From contig NC_052487.1 of assembly GCF_009730915.1 (NCBI RefSeq), forward strand, positions 2,728,001 to 2,792,000: 64,000 nucleotides of DNA, in the 5' to 3' direction. The stretch comes from Dioscorea cayenensis subsp. rotundata (lineage: Eukaryota > Streptophyta > Magnoliopsida > Dioscoreales > Dioscoreaceae). The notes beneath the pieces were generated by a model that saw only the letters and a list, made by a program, of their open reading frames with translations, was not told the DNA's origin and made no database searches. Positions 11,787-25,217 of this stretch are shown here, piece after piece. Both the position numbers and the translations under genes were made by a program. Positions within the stretch are counted from its first letter, which is position 1. Each line of letters begins with the position of its first letter.

Positions 11787-12474
11787 ATGGTGATGTCCGC
11801 CGACATCCCATCCCGGCCGCCGGATCCCTCCCCGCCGCCGCGCCTCTCCCGGATGCTCCACAACTCGTCGTTCCCAATCTTCAAGACCTGGGGCACTCAG
11901 CGTCTCCTTCGCTGCGCCAACGTCAACGGCAAAGGCGAGATCATCGAACCCCGTCCGAGATTCGCCCGGATCGGGTCGCCGGAGGAGGATGGGGACGATG
12001 AGGATGGGGATCGGGACCTGGAGGAGATGCGCGAGAAGCTGATGGTCCATGTCCGTGAAGCCGCCGGGAAGATGGAACTCGCCGGGGAACCGGAGGCGAC
12101 TCGTCCATGGACTCTTCGGCCGAGGAAGTCGGTGGCTAGGGTTTCGTCGATTGCGGAGCCGGATCTGAACCCTTCTACGCCGGCGAGGTTCTCTCTGACG
12201 CTCTCTAAGGACGAGATCGCCGAAGACGTCTACGCGATCACCGGATCCCTTCCCCGGCGCCGGCCACGGAAGCGCGCTCGTGCCGCTCAGAAGAAGCTCG
12301 ACGTGCGTAAATTACGATAATAACCTCCTGAAATTTCTTTTTTTTTCTTTTTTTTTTCAATTTTTTTTATCTTATAAAATTTCAAAATTTTTATTTTTTA
12401 TTATTTTTTAGGCGCTTTTTCCGGGTGGATGGCTCTCAGAGATCACGTTGGACTCGTACAAGGTTCCAGAATGA
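11787..12474 (+). CDS. DUF1639 family protein, 192 aa, two exons
   Basis: Exon 1 is 11787-12302, ending in AAGCTCGAC before a GTGCGT donor. Exon 2 is 12412-12474 after a TTTTTTTAG acceptor and encodes ALFPGGWLSEITLDSYKVPE then TGA. The join is phase 0, as in the paralogue at 9095. The conserved core is FSLTLSKDEIAEDVYAITGS followed by RRRPRKRARAAQKKLD. The frame is open upstream to 11568, but I chose ATG 11787 because it sits about 150 bp after the TATA-like box, has a CCATGG context and aligns with the paralogue's N-terminus. Exon 1 is strongly GC-rich with many CpGs. The paralogue shares the LHN.SFP box and both exon boundaries, so the pair arose by an inverted duplication. Role unknown; the basic RPRKRAR patch suggests a nuclear location. 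Confidence 0.87.
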
Positions 12475-15185
12475 AAAAGGACAAGGATTTGATGGTCAGA
12501 ATGGGAATGAAAATTTGATCCCAAAATGACCCTATAATTCTTCTTCTTATTATTATTATTATTATTATTGCTCTCTTCTAATTAGTCTATTAATAGGATT
12601 TTTTTTTTATTTTAACTTTCTTTTAATCGTTGTATCTTTGTTCTTTTGGAATTAGTGGACAGTGATAAAAGGGATAATATAAATTTTATTTTTGAAGTAT
12701 ATATATATATATATATGTATGATATATATCCCCTTGTTTAACCTTGCACTAACTTTGGTGATTGCTTGTTGTTTTTGTTGTTTTTTTTCTATGTTTTTTG
12801 GGTTGTACTAGTTTTAATTTTTATTAAATTAATGATTTATTTATTTTAGTTATATATATATAATTAATATCTGTATTTGTGCCTTTGATTTAAATTTTAA
12901 ATGTGGTGTTTCTAGCCCATTGTAAAAAACACATAAAAATTATTGTATATATATATTCCCATGTTAGCTTGGTAGGAAAAGTGGCTTCTATTTATTACTG
13001 CTTTTGCCAGAGATTTGACTGCTCATTGATGAGGGCGAGAAGTGATTGGTTAAACTCGAGTGATCATTCTTTTCATAATTCATTTTATTTATTATATTTA
13101 TATGGTAGATTATTATTATATATATATATATATATATATATTATGATAAAGTTGGTACTCTACGTACTAATGATGGCAATATTTAACGCCAAGTTTCTAT
13201 TTGATTTGTTTTTAAAATTGGTAATAATATACAAGACATATGTTTTATGTATGTTGATTTTATTTTTATTAATGTAGTCTTTGGGTGAAGTATATAATTG
13301 GCAAATTTGACGGTATTAAAAAATAATTATAGTTATAATTTGTAATAATAAAAGTATATTAAATTAACAAAATCACTAACCCTAAAATATCATGTAAACT
13401 TCAATAATTATACAATTGGAACAGCTGTCGTGGTGGAGAGAGACAGAGAAAAAGGTATTAGTATAAATGAAGTTGCACGGCTATGATTGATTGAGTTACA
13501 ATTATGATCATGATCTGAACCGCTGTGAAAAAGAGTTAATTAGATGGTCATCTGTGAACATTAATAGATGAAAAATTTACCAATGTTCGAAGATGCCTCA
13601 TATGTATAGATTTATATTTGTTATAATAACTACGAATCTAGGGTGTGTACAAGCGCAGAGTTAATATTTTAATACACTTATGCTCTCACCTTGATGAGAT
13701 GTGATTTAGAACAGTTTTCGGCAAGACAGAAGTATGATAAGTAAAGAATTTGGTACTAATAAATCAAAAGGCCATTAGTAATTATAATGTCTCATAAAAA
13801 TTATGATTAAATATAAAAAAAAAAATTAAAAAGCAGTAATATTGATAAATATATATATATATATATCATAATTAATATGGTTGTGCTTGGTCAGGTAAGA
13901 GAGGCGAAGACCGAGTCCGTGCTGGACATTCCCATATCGGGTCCCACATTGAATCCGTGTCCATTACTTTTGCCGGCTAAACTGTGTACTGTCAACGTGG
14001 CATTGATGGCAACAAACATTTTTTCATTTTTAAGTAATTTTAGGGATTTACAAATATACTAATCTTAGTTTTTATTTAAAGTAAAATTCTAAAATAAATA
14101 AATAAACTTCTTTGTCTTATTTACTAAGTAGAACATTAAAGACTTTTTGCATATACAAGTAAATATATATATATATTAATAAAATTGAAAAACCAAAATT
14201 TTATTAAAAAAATAAAGAGGAAACAGGGCAAATGCACAAAAAGAAGAAACAAAAAATAAAAAATGAACAAACTAAAATAGGTGAGAAATACAAAAATAAT
14301 AAAATAAACAACAAGAGCTAAAGAAAATAGCTGATTGGTGAAAATTATTATTTGGTAATACAGACCTATCCAAGCTGCAAGAGGGAGTAGACTACTCCAT
14401 GTCTAAATTATAATCTGTATCACCGGTGTAGTTCACAGTTCTTGTGCTCATGAAGATGAGTAGACTACTCCAAATCTAAATATTTTTACATAAAATTATA
14501 AAATAAATATGCACCACAATAATACCCCATTAATATTGTAAGTACCTCTTAAATTTTATCTATTGTTTATAATTTTTTTTCAAAAATATAAATAAGTTTT
14601 GACTTTTGACTTAAAAACGATAATGAAATATCAAATGGGTTATGTGATAGATTATTTTTTCTTCTAATAATTGTTATCATTTTTGGAAAAAATTTAAATT
14701 AATTTTTTGATTTACATAAATGACCTTGTTGTTTTACATATATTTCTACGGATTCTTTAAAATTAAACTATGGTTAAATAGCTGATGAAATGCTTACGCT
14801 AATGAGACTTACTAAATGCAATTATGAACAAATTAAGCGATTTATTATCCAAAAAAACAATGATGATTTCATCGAGTCACATCTTGAAAAACCTTAAAAA
14901 AAAAAATCAAATATGACATGATTATATAATTTATTTTAGATGGCGTTTTCCATCTTTTATCACATGAAAAGCTAGTCATTCTCATGGGACCCAACTGTAC
15001 GGTTAAACCTTTTTAAATAAAATAAATTATTTTTTTTGTATACATTAATAAATAAATAAAATAATTATATATATTAATTATTATTATTATAAGCTTTAAA
15101 CTTTAAAGTCGTTGTACAATGGAAAATTACTAAAAAAAAAATAATAATAATAATAATATAAATCACCGTTTAAGATCACGAGGCA
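12475..15185. other. intergenic, no gene seen
   Basis: AT-rich with (ATT)n at about 12544-12568 and several TA tracts. A slightly GC-richer patch at about 13890-14000 breaks the pattern but encodes nothing I recognise. The open frame at 12903-13277 consists mainly of Phe, Leu, Ile and Tyr from AT-rich simple sequence. Confidence 0.5.
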
Positions 15186-15975
15186 AATCGGACGGCTATA
15201 ATGTTCCCAAGATGAACACATTCATCTGTGAAACCATTGAAAAGCTCATCGTTCTCGTCGAGCTTCAAGACCTTCATTCGTTCGTCAATGGTGAAACCCT
15301 AGCCTTTGCCCTAAGATCAATAGCTACCACTCCTCTACTCGTAGCTTCCTCGCCCCTTTTCCTTGTCCTCAGCTTCACAGAGGCAGCAAGCGCCTACGTT
15401 TGTTCATCGTTGTCATCTGTGAATCCCTTGGAATCCACCGAGAGGTATATTTCTAGATTATATTGGATTTTTTCCCTCTATTTTTGGCGTTCTATTTGTG
15501 ATTTTCGCTTGCTTATTTTGTGAGCAAGCTGGAGTTTTGAGGAAGAAAATTAGAAAAGTGATTGTTTGGATTGTTCTGAAATTTCAATTTGTATACTCTG
15601 AATTTGGGTGGAATTTGTTTAAAAATTGATTCTTTCTTGCAGGTGATGATCAATAACATTACTTGTTTGCATTCTCTTGTGTAATTGTTTTTTTTTCTAC
15701 CAGATGGTTTATCAATGATTTTCATGTGTTTATGTAGTTAGAACACTGTATATGTTTTCTCTGGATTGCTTAAAGTTTGAGCAAACCTTTGATGATTTTT
15801 TCTCTCTCACCGGTGCTTGTTGGTTTCATGGACATTTATAGCAGTTTTAGAGCTCTCAGTGTTGTACGTTTGCTTGTCATATGATGTAATGTATGATTAT
15901 TTGGTAAAAGGAATTGATCATTACCCTCTAGACTTTATTGGTTCCCTCACATGAATCTAGCTTGACCATACATAA

Positions 15976-16335
15976 AGCAGGAGACATGCAGAGAACCGCA
16001 TTAGCATGATCATTTGTAAATGTTGTGAGAATTTAGACAAAATCCTTCAGCAGGAGGCATGAATGGACAGGTATCCAGCATGATCATAAATACATTTTCT
16101 GAGAATGTATGCAAAATCCTGCAGCAGAGACATGCATAGAACTGCATTTAAAATGACCATACATATGTTTTGTGAGAATGCTGGCAAAATCTTGCAGCAG
16201 GAGGCAGTCATTAACCAGCATATAGCATTATCAGCATCTATGCATGTTTCATACATGACTCATTCATTAGGAGACATTCATAGATCTACATCTAGCATAT
16301 CCATGAACTATCCGAAAATGTAAGCATAATACTGT
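15976..16335 (+). repeat. minisatellite, about 73-bp unit, five copies
   Basis: Units begin near 15978, 16050, 16124, 16197 and 16267, giving spacings of 72, 74, 73 and about 70 bp. Each has the layout GCAGGAGACATGCATAGA, then GCATTTAGCATGATCAT, then TGTGAGAATGTA.GCAAAATC. The copies are diverged from each other. The array lies inside the region of the decayed SAM gene. Confidence 0.85.
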
Positions 16336-17083
16336 AGGTGGATATATATATATATATACATATATATGGGGTTTTGATTTCATGTCATAAAGTGCATCAT
16401 ATGGGACCCGTGCCCAGTGAGCATTGGTGTGATGCCACAGCAAGCAAATGGACAATTACATTTTTGTTTTGTTCCCTGCGGGTTCTGCTCAGACAGCATG
16501 ACCTGTAGAATAATAAATCCCTAGCAACTTGTTTGAAGGAGCAGTGTATAGACCTTGAGCTATCTATTATCTATGAATTGGATTTTCTCTTAGTTGTGTT
16601 TGGTCAACATCTTCACCTTTCTTTCAGATAGCTTTCTTGCTTTATTGCTTTGGCTATATCTTCAGGAAGTTTCCGAAGAATGTAAAATGGAATGACAATT
16701 CCTTTTGAGAAAAAGGTCATGGTAATCATCAGATTCTGATTATTATTGATAATAATCTTGATGTTAAAACTCAATTGATTGTATTTGTTTTTTCTTCAAT
16801 TGTTCTAAAATAGTGGGGAAGACCAGAATTCTAAAAGATCCAGCTGTAAGTGGTTGCCAAAATAATATCCTTAAAATCTCTGAAAGTGCTAATGGTGCTC
16901 AGGGTTTGCTCTAAAAAACAAGGAATGTCTTTCCTTCTGTATCAAATTATAAGCATCTAAGAAGCTTGTAGTAGTGTCTGCTTCTGCACCTGAAGCTGGG
17001 GATAAGACGCAGGTGGTGATATGTCTAATAATAATTTCATTGACTTGTTTTAGCTAATGTGTCAACACAGTGTAGCTGCAATT

Positions 17084-17226
17084 CCACAATATAATATATA
17101 TGTATATATATAGGAAAGAAAGTATCTATTCTCTACCTCTCCACAATAATTCCACAATATAATATATATATATATATATGTATAAATATAGGAAAGAAAG
17201 TATCTAGTGTCTACCTCTCCACAATT
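17084..17226 (+). repeat. tandem duplication, about 70-bp unit
   Basis: Two adjacent copies of a block that starts with TTCCACAATATAATATATAT and ends with AGGAAAGAAAGTATCTA..TCTACCTCTCCACAA. They differ mainly in TA-repeat length, so the duplication is fairly young. Confidence 0.8.
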
Positions 17227-18146
17227 GATGCCTGAATATCTATGAAGTCAGTATGGTTTGTTGGATAAACTGAATGATTAGAATATCGAAAGATGAAGGC
17301 AAGTCTTGATGTGGATAGTTTTATAAACTAATAGGCCTTTATGTTTAATAATAAATATTTTACAGAATTTGTGTATAGGCTTCATGGGACAATTTCCAAA
17401 GGAACCAACACTGCTTATCTGTTCAACTCTTAAACATTTGCTGATGGAAAGATCATGTGCAACAATTATGCTTAAATTTGAATTCATTGTCACAAAATAT
17501 ATTATTCATAGAACTCTCTTGACTTGATCTTATTTCATCTTTTGTACAGTCAGAGGATTTGGCCCAGCTCACCTTTCAAGGAGAAAGGCAAACACTTCAC
17601 TTGATGTAATAAGATCCTTTCGCACTCTGCTGCAGTTACTAAAATGCTAACACACATGGATATGTTTTCTGTCTGCAGGTTAATATGGTCGTACTGAAAC
17701 TTCTGAATGATGATGATCTGAAATCTCTAGGACTGTCTATGGTAAAAAGATATCACTACTCTCACAGTTATCTAATTTTAGTCGATCTCATGTGTCATTT
17801 TCTTATTGATGTAGTTCATTGACATTCCACATTCCACAAGGCCTTAGAAAGAAAATCATTCTTGTTCTTGCTCCAAAGGTTAACATATGTGACAGTTACT
17901 AATTTTTCTGTTTTACTTGAATAGCCAAGCTGATAGATTGTAACTAGATGCAGCAAATTGATTGCTTTCTATCAGCACTGAATTCAGATTGATTTTATTT
18001 CAAAAAAAAAAAAAAATACTGTATTTCATCTGCTTTTGCTCTGTTTGTCTTGTCAATTGTGATGTTCTGCTTATTATTTCCTCAGTTGCTGTTAAATTCT
18101 TTTTTTTCTTATCCAATTCTCTTCATATGCATCTGTTTTCTTGGGA

Positions 18147-18270
18147 ATTAATATTGAGTTGATTTCTCATTTCCGTAGGATAATACACTTGTTGCAAAGG
18201 TCCATCTGAATTAATATTGAGTTGATTTCTCATTAACATAGGATCATACACTTGCTGAAAAGGTCCTTCT
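18147..18270 (+). repeat. tandem duplication, about 63-bp unit with splice-like ends
   Basis: Two adjacent copies of AATTAATATTGAGTTGATTT, CTCAT, then TAGGAT.ATACACTTG.TG..AAGGTCC.TCTG. Each copy holds a TAG|GAT acceptor-like and an AAG|GTCC donor-like site around a 21-nt piece, so this may be a doubled micro-exon of the decayed gene. Confidence 0.75.
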
Positions 18271-18419
18271 GTTGTCATGCTTCCCCTGTTTTGATGCACG
18301 GATTAATGTATTCATTTTCATTAATTTTTTTTTTATTTTCATTAGTTATGACTCTATGATGGGCCAACCGCCCTTTTAGCACTGAGCCCTTCCCACGGCG
18401 CAGACGAAGACCAAAAGTC

Positions 18420-18570
18420 GAATCCTTACATGAGAGTTAAAAAAATTATGATAAGAGTAAGATATAGAAATAATGTTAATGATCTCTTGGTTTATTGGCA
18501 TCAGATCTTTTGTGTAGAGTATTTGTATTTTATTGAAGTGACTTGATTCAAAACTCAACTCATACAGAGG
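18420..18570 (+). repeat. dispersed SINE-like repeat, copy on plus strand
   Basis: The core TTGGTTTATTGGCATCAGAT followed by CTTTTGTGTAGAGTATTTGT recurs in reverse orientation at about 4645-4765 and 31555-31650. A TCGAATCC B-box-like stretch lies at about 18419. Small size, dispersal and variable orientation suggest a SINE or MITE; the class is not proven. Confidence 0.5.
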
Positions 18571-18579
18571 TGAAGGCAC

Positions 18580-19680
18580 TGGTGTATTGAAAGATTAACT
18601 TCACATCTGTGAATGTCTCTCTATTTCAAAAAAACATTACCAGAGCAAGTAAAATATCATATATTATATATGCAACTAGTGCGATGGATGAGCATGGGGT
18701 TTAAAACAAGTTATATACACTCTCAAACAAACACTTCTATTTGTTTCTTTTTTTAGTGTGTGTTTTTGCGTGAATAAATAAGCAATAATGATTTATAAAA
18801 TTATTTCAGTAAATACGTTTTTTTATAGAAATACAATATCAATTAACTACATTATCAAATAATAAAAATACTAAAAATTTGTTACATACTTCTTTTCATA
18901 GTATACTTCCAAAATATGGAATGTTGGTGAGTTCATTCAAATATATCAACAAACCAAAAGATAAAATATATGAATTATATCAATTTTTTTAATAAAAATA
19001 AGTAAACCAAAATTAAAGAAAATGGTAATTAAAAACCGATAAATATAAGACCTAGTTACAAGGACAAAACACAAAAATATAATCCATCAAGTAAAACGAC
19101 ACAACAAAACTAAAAATAAATTTTAGTCGATATTAAGAATCATTATTATTTCTTAAGAATCAATTTAAACGGAATTAAAAAAACTCATGGCTTCTATTGA
19201 CTGGTAGGTGATCGATCAAGTACACAAGCTTAATTTTTTTGGTTTTTTTCTGGTCAGGGTTGTAGAAGCCTAGAGAAATAACATATAGATAATGTTTAAA
19301 ATAATAAAAAAATTTAAAATAATCCTAACAAAATGAACAATGACATGGAAAAAAACATGACTTTGATGAAAATTTGAACATAAAAACAGAGGAAACAAAA
19401 AAAATGGAATTATAAAAATTCACGAGGGTGTATTCACAAAAAAACCGCGTTTCGGAAACTTTTTCGGGAAAAAAAAAAAAAGAAAAATTTAAGGACAGCT
19501 CGCAAATTAAAAACACAATCCGATCTCAAGGATCTCGGCCTTCGCACTTCGATCAATCGATTCAATCCCCCTCGAAATCCATTGAATTTGTATCCTTCTC
19601 CGTGATTTGGTTTTCTTTGGATTGGATTCATGGAGCAGAGGTAGAGGAGGACTAGTGAAGGAGATCGAGATTTGGGGAAG
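18580..19680. promoter_or_regulatory. upstream region and leader of the ARG1-like gene
   Basis: AT-rich and without a recognisable gene up to about 19440. The last 200 bp (about 19490-19680) is less AT-rich with C/T-rich patches, like the 5' UTR of a housekeeping plant gene. No clear TATA box is seen. Confidence 0.4.
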
Positions 19681-22600
19681 ATGGAAGGCCCGTCGGCGCC
19701 GGCTCTCCGACGGGATCCGTATGAAGTGCTGAGTGTTTCGAGGGATTCATCTGACCAGGAGATCAAGACTGCTTATCGGAAGCTGGCTCTCAAGTAAAGC
19801 CCTTTTTTTTTTTTTTGAAGTTTTCTTTGCTTTTGAGATTTGATCTGGTGTCTGACTTTGTTGGCGTGTTTGCGATTTAGTGATATGTTTGTGATGAATG
19901 GTTGGTGTGGTGTTCAATGAGGAAATTTTTTGGGAGAATGATAAAAATGAGAGCTTTGATGGGAAAAATAGTTGGAAGGGTTGAGACTGCCTCTGAAGTT
20001 AATTGTTGTGAGTTAAAGATTTGTTTTTTTTCCCCTCTCATTTATTTTCGTATAATAACTTTGGAAATGATAAATTTCTGTTTTTTATTCTGTTAGATTT
20101 TAATTTTAGTTTGATTGGTGTGTATATGGATGCAAGCATCGAAGGTTTATATGTGTTTAACCAGTTTATTGCCCCTGATCATATGTAAGCAAGTATTTGA
20201 ATGGGATAGTTCATTTGTTTACTACTTTTGAGTGGAATGCTCATGTTGTGGGGTGTGCTGACTTTTAAAAGTATTTGTATGTGGATTGTAGAGAATTACA
20301 AGTATGTTATTGAACCCCAGTGGGAAATGCAGTAAGGTCCTGATTATAATGGATACTATAGGAAAATGACAATAATTCTCATCCAGTATTATGTCATTAC
20401 CAAAGTAAATGCAGATTTCCATGAGGTTCTGGTTTGACAAATTTTATTTAGTTCTTCAGATTGGGATTAGTTCTTTTTATGATACTAGATTTTCCCAGAA
20501 GTCATTAGCCCTTCATGCAAGGATATCTCATCCCAGTACCTCACAGACTGTAACCAGGATGAAGCATAGGAAATATTGCCACAATTATGGGAAGGGACTT
20601 GGAGGCCACAATTTATGGTATAAAAGAGAATGCAAACTGTAATGCTTGTTTTGGTGGAGTTTGTTGTATTTGCTATGTATATGAAACAAGGAACTGTAGC
20701 CTTGTGGTGAAGTTTTCTTGGTTACCCTTATGGTTATGCTGACATTTCTTTGGCTTATGGAGCAAAAATTTCCTTGAACATTCTACACTTTTTTGTGAGC
20801 GGGTGTTCCTATGTTCAATTCATGAGTTCAGACGGGCATTATTGATCTGCAATTAATGTCATGAAGCATTTCTGAAACAAATCTTCAAATTGAAAAATAA
20901 CTTTATGATTCAATCAGGTACCACCCTGACAAAAATGTCAGCAATCCTGAAGCTTCAGAGCTTTTCAAGGAAGTTGCATATTCATATAGCGTCTTATCTG
21001 ATCCAGAGAAAAGAAGACAATATGACACTGCTGGTTTTGAGGTGAAAGGCTGATTTGGTTTACCACCTTGTTTTGTTAAATATTGACTAAATAATTATGT
21101 AATGCATTTTGAAACATCCTAAATAATCTCTGTACACTTCCATTTAGTCATTGTTGAATGCTAGAATTCCATACATGCCTTCCATAAAAAAAGTTGTGTT
21201 GAAAAGTCTTATTTGTCAAAATTTGAGGGCACGGATAGCACTGCATTCAAGTGATATAGACCGTGAATATAGATTAGCTGTGTCCTTGGCTATGTAAGGT
21301 TTCAGAAAATTTAATGTTCCTACCAATACATAGTACATCAATTACTTTGCATATACTAATGTACTTGCATATAGAATTTATCAAATTCTTATACAATGTA
21401 TATACAGTTTTTTGATAAAATTTCAGCCCTTACATCTGGATATCTTGTTCTTTAAGGGACATGGGACTCCAAGTATTTGAAGATATAAATTATATAGCTT
21501 TCTTTATCAGATTTAATTATTTAAAATTTCGAGTGCGAATCTCCAATTTGTTCAAAGGCTGTAGTATTCAGGCCATTTTTTCTACTTATGCTGTTTTAAT
21601 TTGTTAATCCAATGAATATAGATGCTGCAGTAATCTGTATATTATTGTTGTCAATTATAATCAACAAAAGTGCTCTAATTCAGTAAGATGTGGCATGCTG
21701 TATAAGGCAAATGTGTTTTTCCTTTAAAATCATTCACTGTGAATTTATTTAAAAATACTGCTAAATATGTTTTTGCAGTTTTAAGTTTTAAGATTACGTT
21801 TGTATAGTGTTTTATGTTCTAGTGTTTGTTATGGCTTTTTGTAGGCTTTGGAAAATGATGGCATGGATATGGAGATTGACTTATCCAACCTTGGAACTGT
21901 TAACACAATGTTTGCAGCACTGTTCAGGTTTTGAAATTTATGAAGCACACATTTTGCTTTGCTTATAACTTTTTAAACCTTTATTTGACTTTATAAAAAT
22001 CTACAGCAAACTAGGTGTTCCTATTAAAACAACCATTTCAGCAAGTGTTCTTGAAGAGGCTTTAAATGGAACAGTCACAGTTAGGCCTCTTCCTCTTGGG
22101 ACATCAGTCAGTGGAAAGGTGCCTTATCTTTTCTGTAATGATCTAGTTAGTTGTCTTTGTGGAGTTGCAATTAAAATTTCTTTTTTTTGCAGGTTGATAA
22201 GCAGTGCGCTCATTTTTTTGGTGTAACAATTAATGAGCAACAAGCTCAGGCCGGAATAGTGGTCAGGGCTATATCATCTTCGCATAGTAAATTCAAGGTA
22301 CAGCTATTAAATATTGAAATCAAGTGGGTTATGTAATTTCCCCCCACTGAGTGATATAAGATTTGTCTGATAGAACATGATATTAAAAAGTTATGCGTTT
22401 CTATACTTAACTTTATTTGCTGTTTGTAACTACTTCCTGTCATCTCATACCAAATTTGTTTGTGGCAGCTTCTTTACTTTGAACAAGAAGCAACTGGAGG
22501 TTATGGATTAGCCTTGCAGGTAACTCTAATTGCTGATATAATCCAACGACAAAAAGTATTTAGTGTCAGTTTAAGCCCTAACAGGTTGGAAGCTTCTACA

Positions 22601-24264
22601 AGTATGAGATGGAAATGTTTGCCTGTGTTGCCCTTCAAGACACGATATTAATTCAATTAACTATAATGGCTCACTGAAGTCTGTCACTAAGTAGATAAAT
22701 TACTATTAGCATGGCATAATAGTTGACTAAAATTCTTCAATTGAAGGAATTGACCTGTGTCTTTTTATGAAGTGTTACTGCTTAATAACAGACGCCATCA
22801 TATCCTTGGATTCTTAAAATTATGCTCTAATGTGAGTACCAAAGTGAGGATTATATTTGCCACTGCATTTATTACTGACAGGAAGATAGTGAGAAGACTG
22901 GCAAGGTGACCTCTGCTGGAATGTATTTTTTGCATTTTCAAGTTTACAGAATGGATTCGACAGTGAACGCGGTTCGTCATACAATACCTTCAACTGCCAT
23001 ATGTCCCAACTGGGATGAAAAGTTTAGAAAACCTATTATAACAGCAAAAGTGAAAAATAAAAAGCTAAAAAAATAGTTTCTAATTTGTTGTAGTTAGCTA
23101 TGGCCAAAGACCCCGATGCAGCTTTCTTCAAAAGATTGGAAGGTCTCCAACCCTGTGAAGTTTCTGAATTGAAGCCTGGCACTCATATTTTTGCTGTTTA
23201 TGGTTTGTTCACTGTATCAGTTCTTCCAAATTAATTGCCAACATCTATGTTCATCTCATGGATCTCTTGAAAAATTTCTCAAGGTGATAACTTTTTTAAG
23301 CCTGCTGGGTATACGATCGAAGCTATGTGTGCAAGGCCATTTGAAGATATAACTGAGAAACTCAAGGAGATCGAGAGCCAAATTCTTAAAAAGAGGAATG
23401 ATCTTCGCCAATTCGAAACAGAATACAGAAAAGTAAGAGGATTACTTTTTCTAGATTGAATAGTGTAGCATAGATGCACCTGCTAAGTTCCTCTTTCTGA
23501 TCGTTCTACAGGCATTGGCACGGTTTCAGGAAGTCACAAACAGATACACCCAAGAAAAACAAGCTGTATGTTTTGATTATCATTGACATCTGTTTTTTTC
23601 CTCTTTCAAAGCAGTATATAAAGACTGATAGTTTGATAGGATCTCTAATCAGAATCAAGTGAATAAGCTACATAAATACAGAGTCTGTAAGAAGCTGATG
23701 ACTTTATACTCCTAGCATATTGTCATATCAATGCGAAAAATTTATATTCTTTGCTCAAATTTTCTTCGTTGAGTTATTGTACCGCAAAGGAATATTTCAG
23801 CGGCATTTACATTGCCATCCATCGGATACATTGAGATATTTATGTGGCTCTTTTTTTAACGCTTTCAGAGTAGTCTGATCGGATTTTGTTATATTAAGTG
23901 CCATTCAAACATAATAATATTGTCATATCATTGTTGAAGCTCATTTTGTTTTCTGAATTTCTTCAAATTATTAATCACGAATTGGTTTACTTTGAATGAT
24001 TTCTTATTTACCTGATGTTAAACCGGTCTGTTTGCGTTGATTGGCATGCAGGTAGACGACTTGCTAAAACATCGAGACAGTATCCATTCCTCATTTACCA
24101 CTGTAAGAACTATCACTAATTCCGGAGGCAGCACCAGCGGCAGCAGCAAAGCTCCTGACGACGAAGCTAGTATTGGAAGCCCAAGAGAAGATAAAACCCC
24201 GGACGGCCGGGATAAATCTTTCAAGAAGAAATGGTTTAACCTCAATCTAAGCAAGAAGGCCTGA
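19681..24264 (+). CDS. ARG1: ARG1-type DnaJ (J-domain) protein, 400 aa, 11 exons
   Basis: Exons: 19681-19793, 20918-21041, 21845-21927, 22007-22118, 22193-22297, 22469-22519, 22882-22971, 23094-23202, 23284-23432, 23512-23565, 24052-24264. All introns are GT-AG and the sum is 1203 nt, 400 codons plus TGA. The J domain spans about residues 14-76 with HPD at 40-42. Next comes the ARG1-specific middle ([20 protein letters not shown], then [18 protein letters not shown]), a coiled coil at about 275-345 ([20 protein letters not shown]) and the tail [13 protein letters not shown]. Order and wording agree closely with Arabidopsis ARG1 (ALTERED RESPONSE TO GRAVITY 1, about 410 aa), a peripheral membrane J protein of the endomembrane system and cytoskeleton needed for root and hypocotyl gravitropism. 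No broken exon or missing J-domain residue is seen. The closest alternative is an ARG1-like (ARL) paralogue. Confidence 0.95.
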
Positions 24265-25181
24265 CAGGTACCAAATAAAAAGAAATTATAAAAATAGAAT
24301 GACGATGAAATGAGGATCATTGCGAAGTTTTTACTTTCTAGTATCACACTTCATTAGTTAATTTCCGGGCGGTAATCCAGAAAATTCAACTAGTCTTCTG
24401 TTCAAAATGTAAATCAGTTAAAGGCTTCAACCTCCATTTCAGAGAGTGAAAAAGAAGGGTTCAACCACATTCATACATAAATATTTTTATTGTATCATTG
24501 GAGAGGTATTTTTCCTTATTTATGGTGGCTGATACCTGAATGAGCCCTGAAGAAAAAAAAAAAATCTCAATTTAGTATTTCATTTCTGTTCTTGTTACTC
24601 TTGTATCTCTATGTTTTGAATTATTTGGTTGTATCTAAACTTAGAAAAAATAACAATATCATTATTCTTCACTTCTTGTTTATTTATTCTTTGCTTCTTG
24701 TTGGAATTTGATGAACATAAAATATCATTCTTGTATATATATATATATATTAATAAAACAATATTATTTCATTGAGATGGAAAGGTTTTCCACTATTATT
24801 GGTGGGCAACCATTCTTAGATGCATTCATTAAAAATAATAATGCATGTTGCTTTTCTTTATATATATATATATAGTCCATATAATTTAATTAACATATAA
24901 AGTTGTAATAACTTGTGTAAGTGCTCCATTGAGGAGAAGTAAGTGCCACTTCATGTCTAATTTTGATAGGCTTGAAATGGTCATTCCACTCTAGATAGTA
25001 AAAATAAAATAAAAATTTATATAACTATGGTCCCACATATGAGTGTTTCTAGGACATTGCATTCCAATGAAAACCATAAAAATGTCATGATTTGATTGTT
25101 CATGTCACCCAATAAATAAATCTAAGAAACTTCTTTCCCTTCTTCCAAGCCATTCTCTAGTTGTTAATCTAATATCAATTA

Positions 25182-25217
<36 letters not shown>

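Larger units (their letters stand above)
15186..18270 (+). pseudogene. decayed SAM-domain protein gene
   Basis: At 17682-17744, between a CTGCAG acceptor and a GTAAAA donor, the sequence reads VNMVVLKLLNDDDLKSLGLS then M. From 17840 a second piece reads GLRKKIILVLAPK. Together they match the end of a plant SAM (sterile alpha motif) domain, where D.DLK.LG and GPRKKIL are typical, but the available acceptor leaves the second piece one base out of frame. An upstream piece (about 16806-16915) reads KIVGKTRILKDPAVSGCQNN and then ISESANGAQGLL followed by a stop. The 5' part (15190-15500) has a promoter/leader look, with an AAACCCTAG motif and an open frame from 15212. I judge this a broken gene; a real gene with unusual splicing, or a transcribed non-coding relic, remains possible. 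Internal repeats are listed separately. Confidence 0.5.

Noticed and set aside
12903-13277. Plus-strand 124-codon hydrophobic frame
   Set aside because: Composition follows AT-rich DNA and includes a TA tract read as Ile-Tyr; not a credible membrane protein.
13877-14062. 61-codon frame in a less AT-rich patch
   Set aside because: The patch is distinctive but short, with no motif, signal peptide or splice sites that support a gene.
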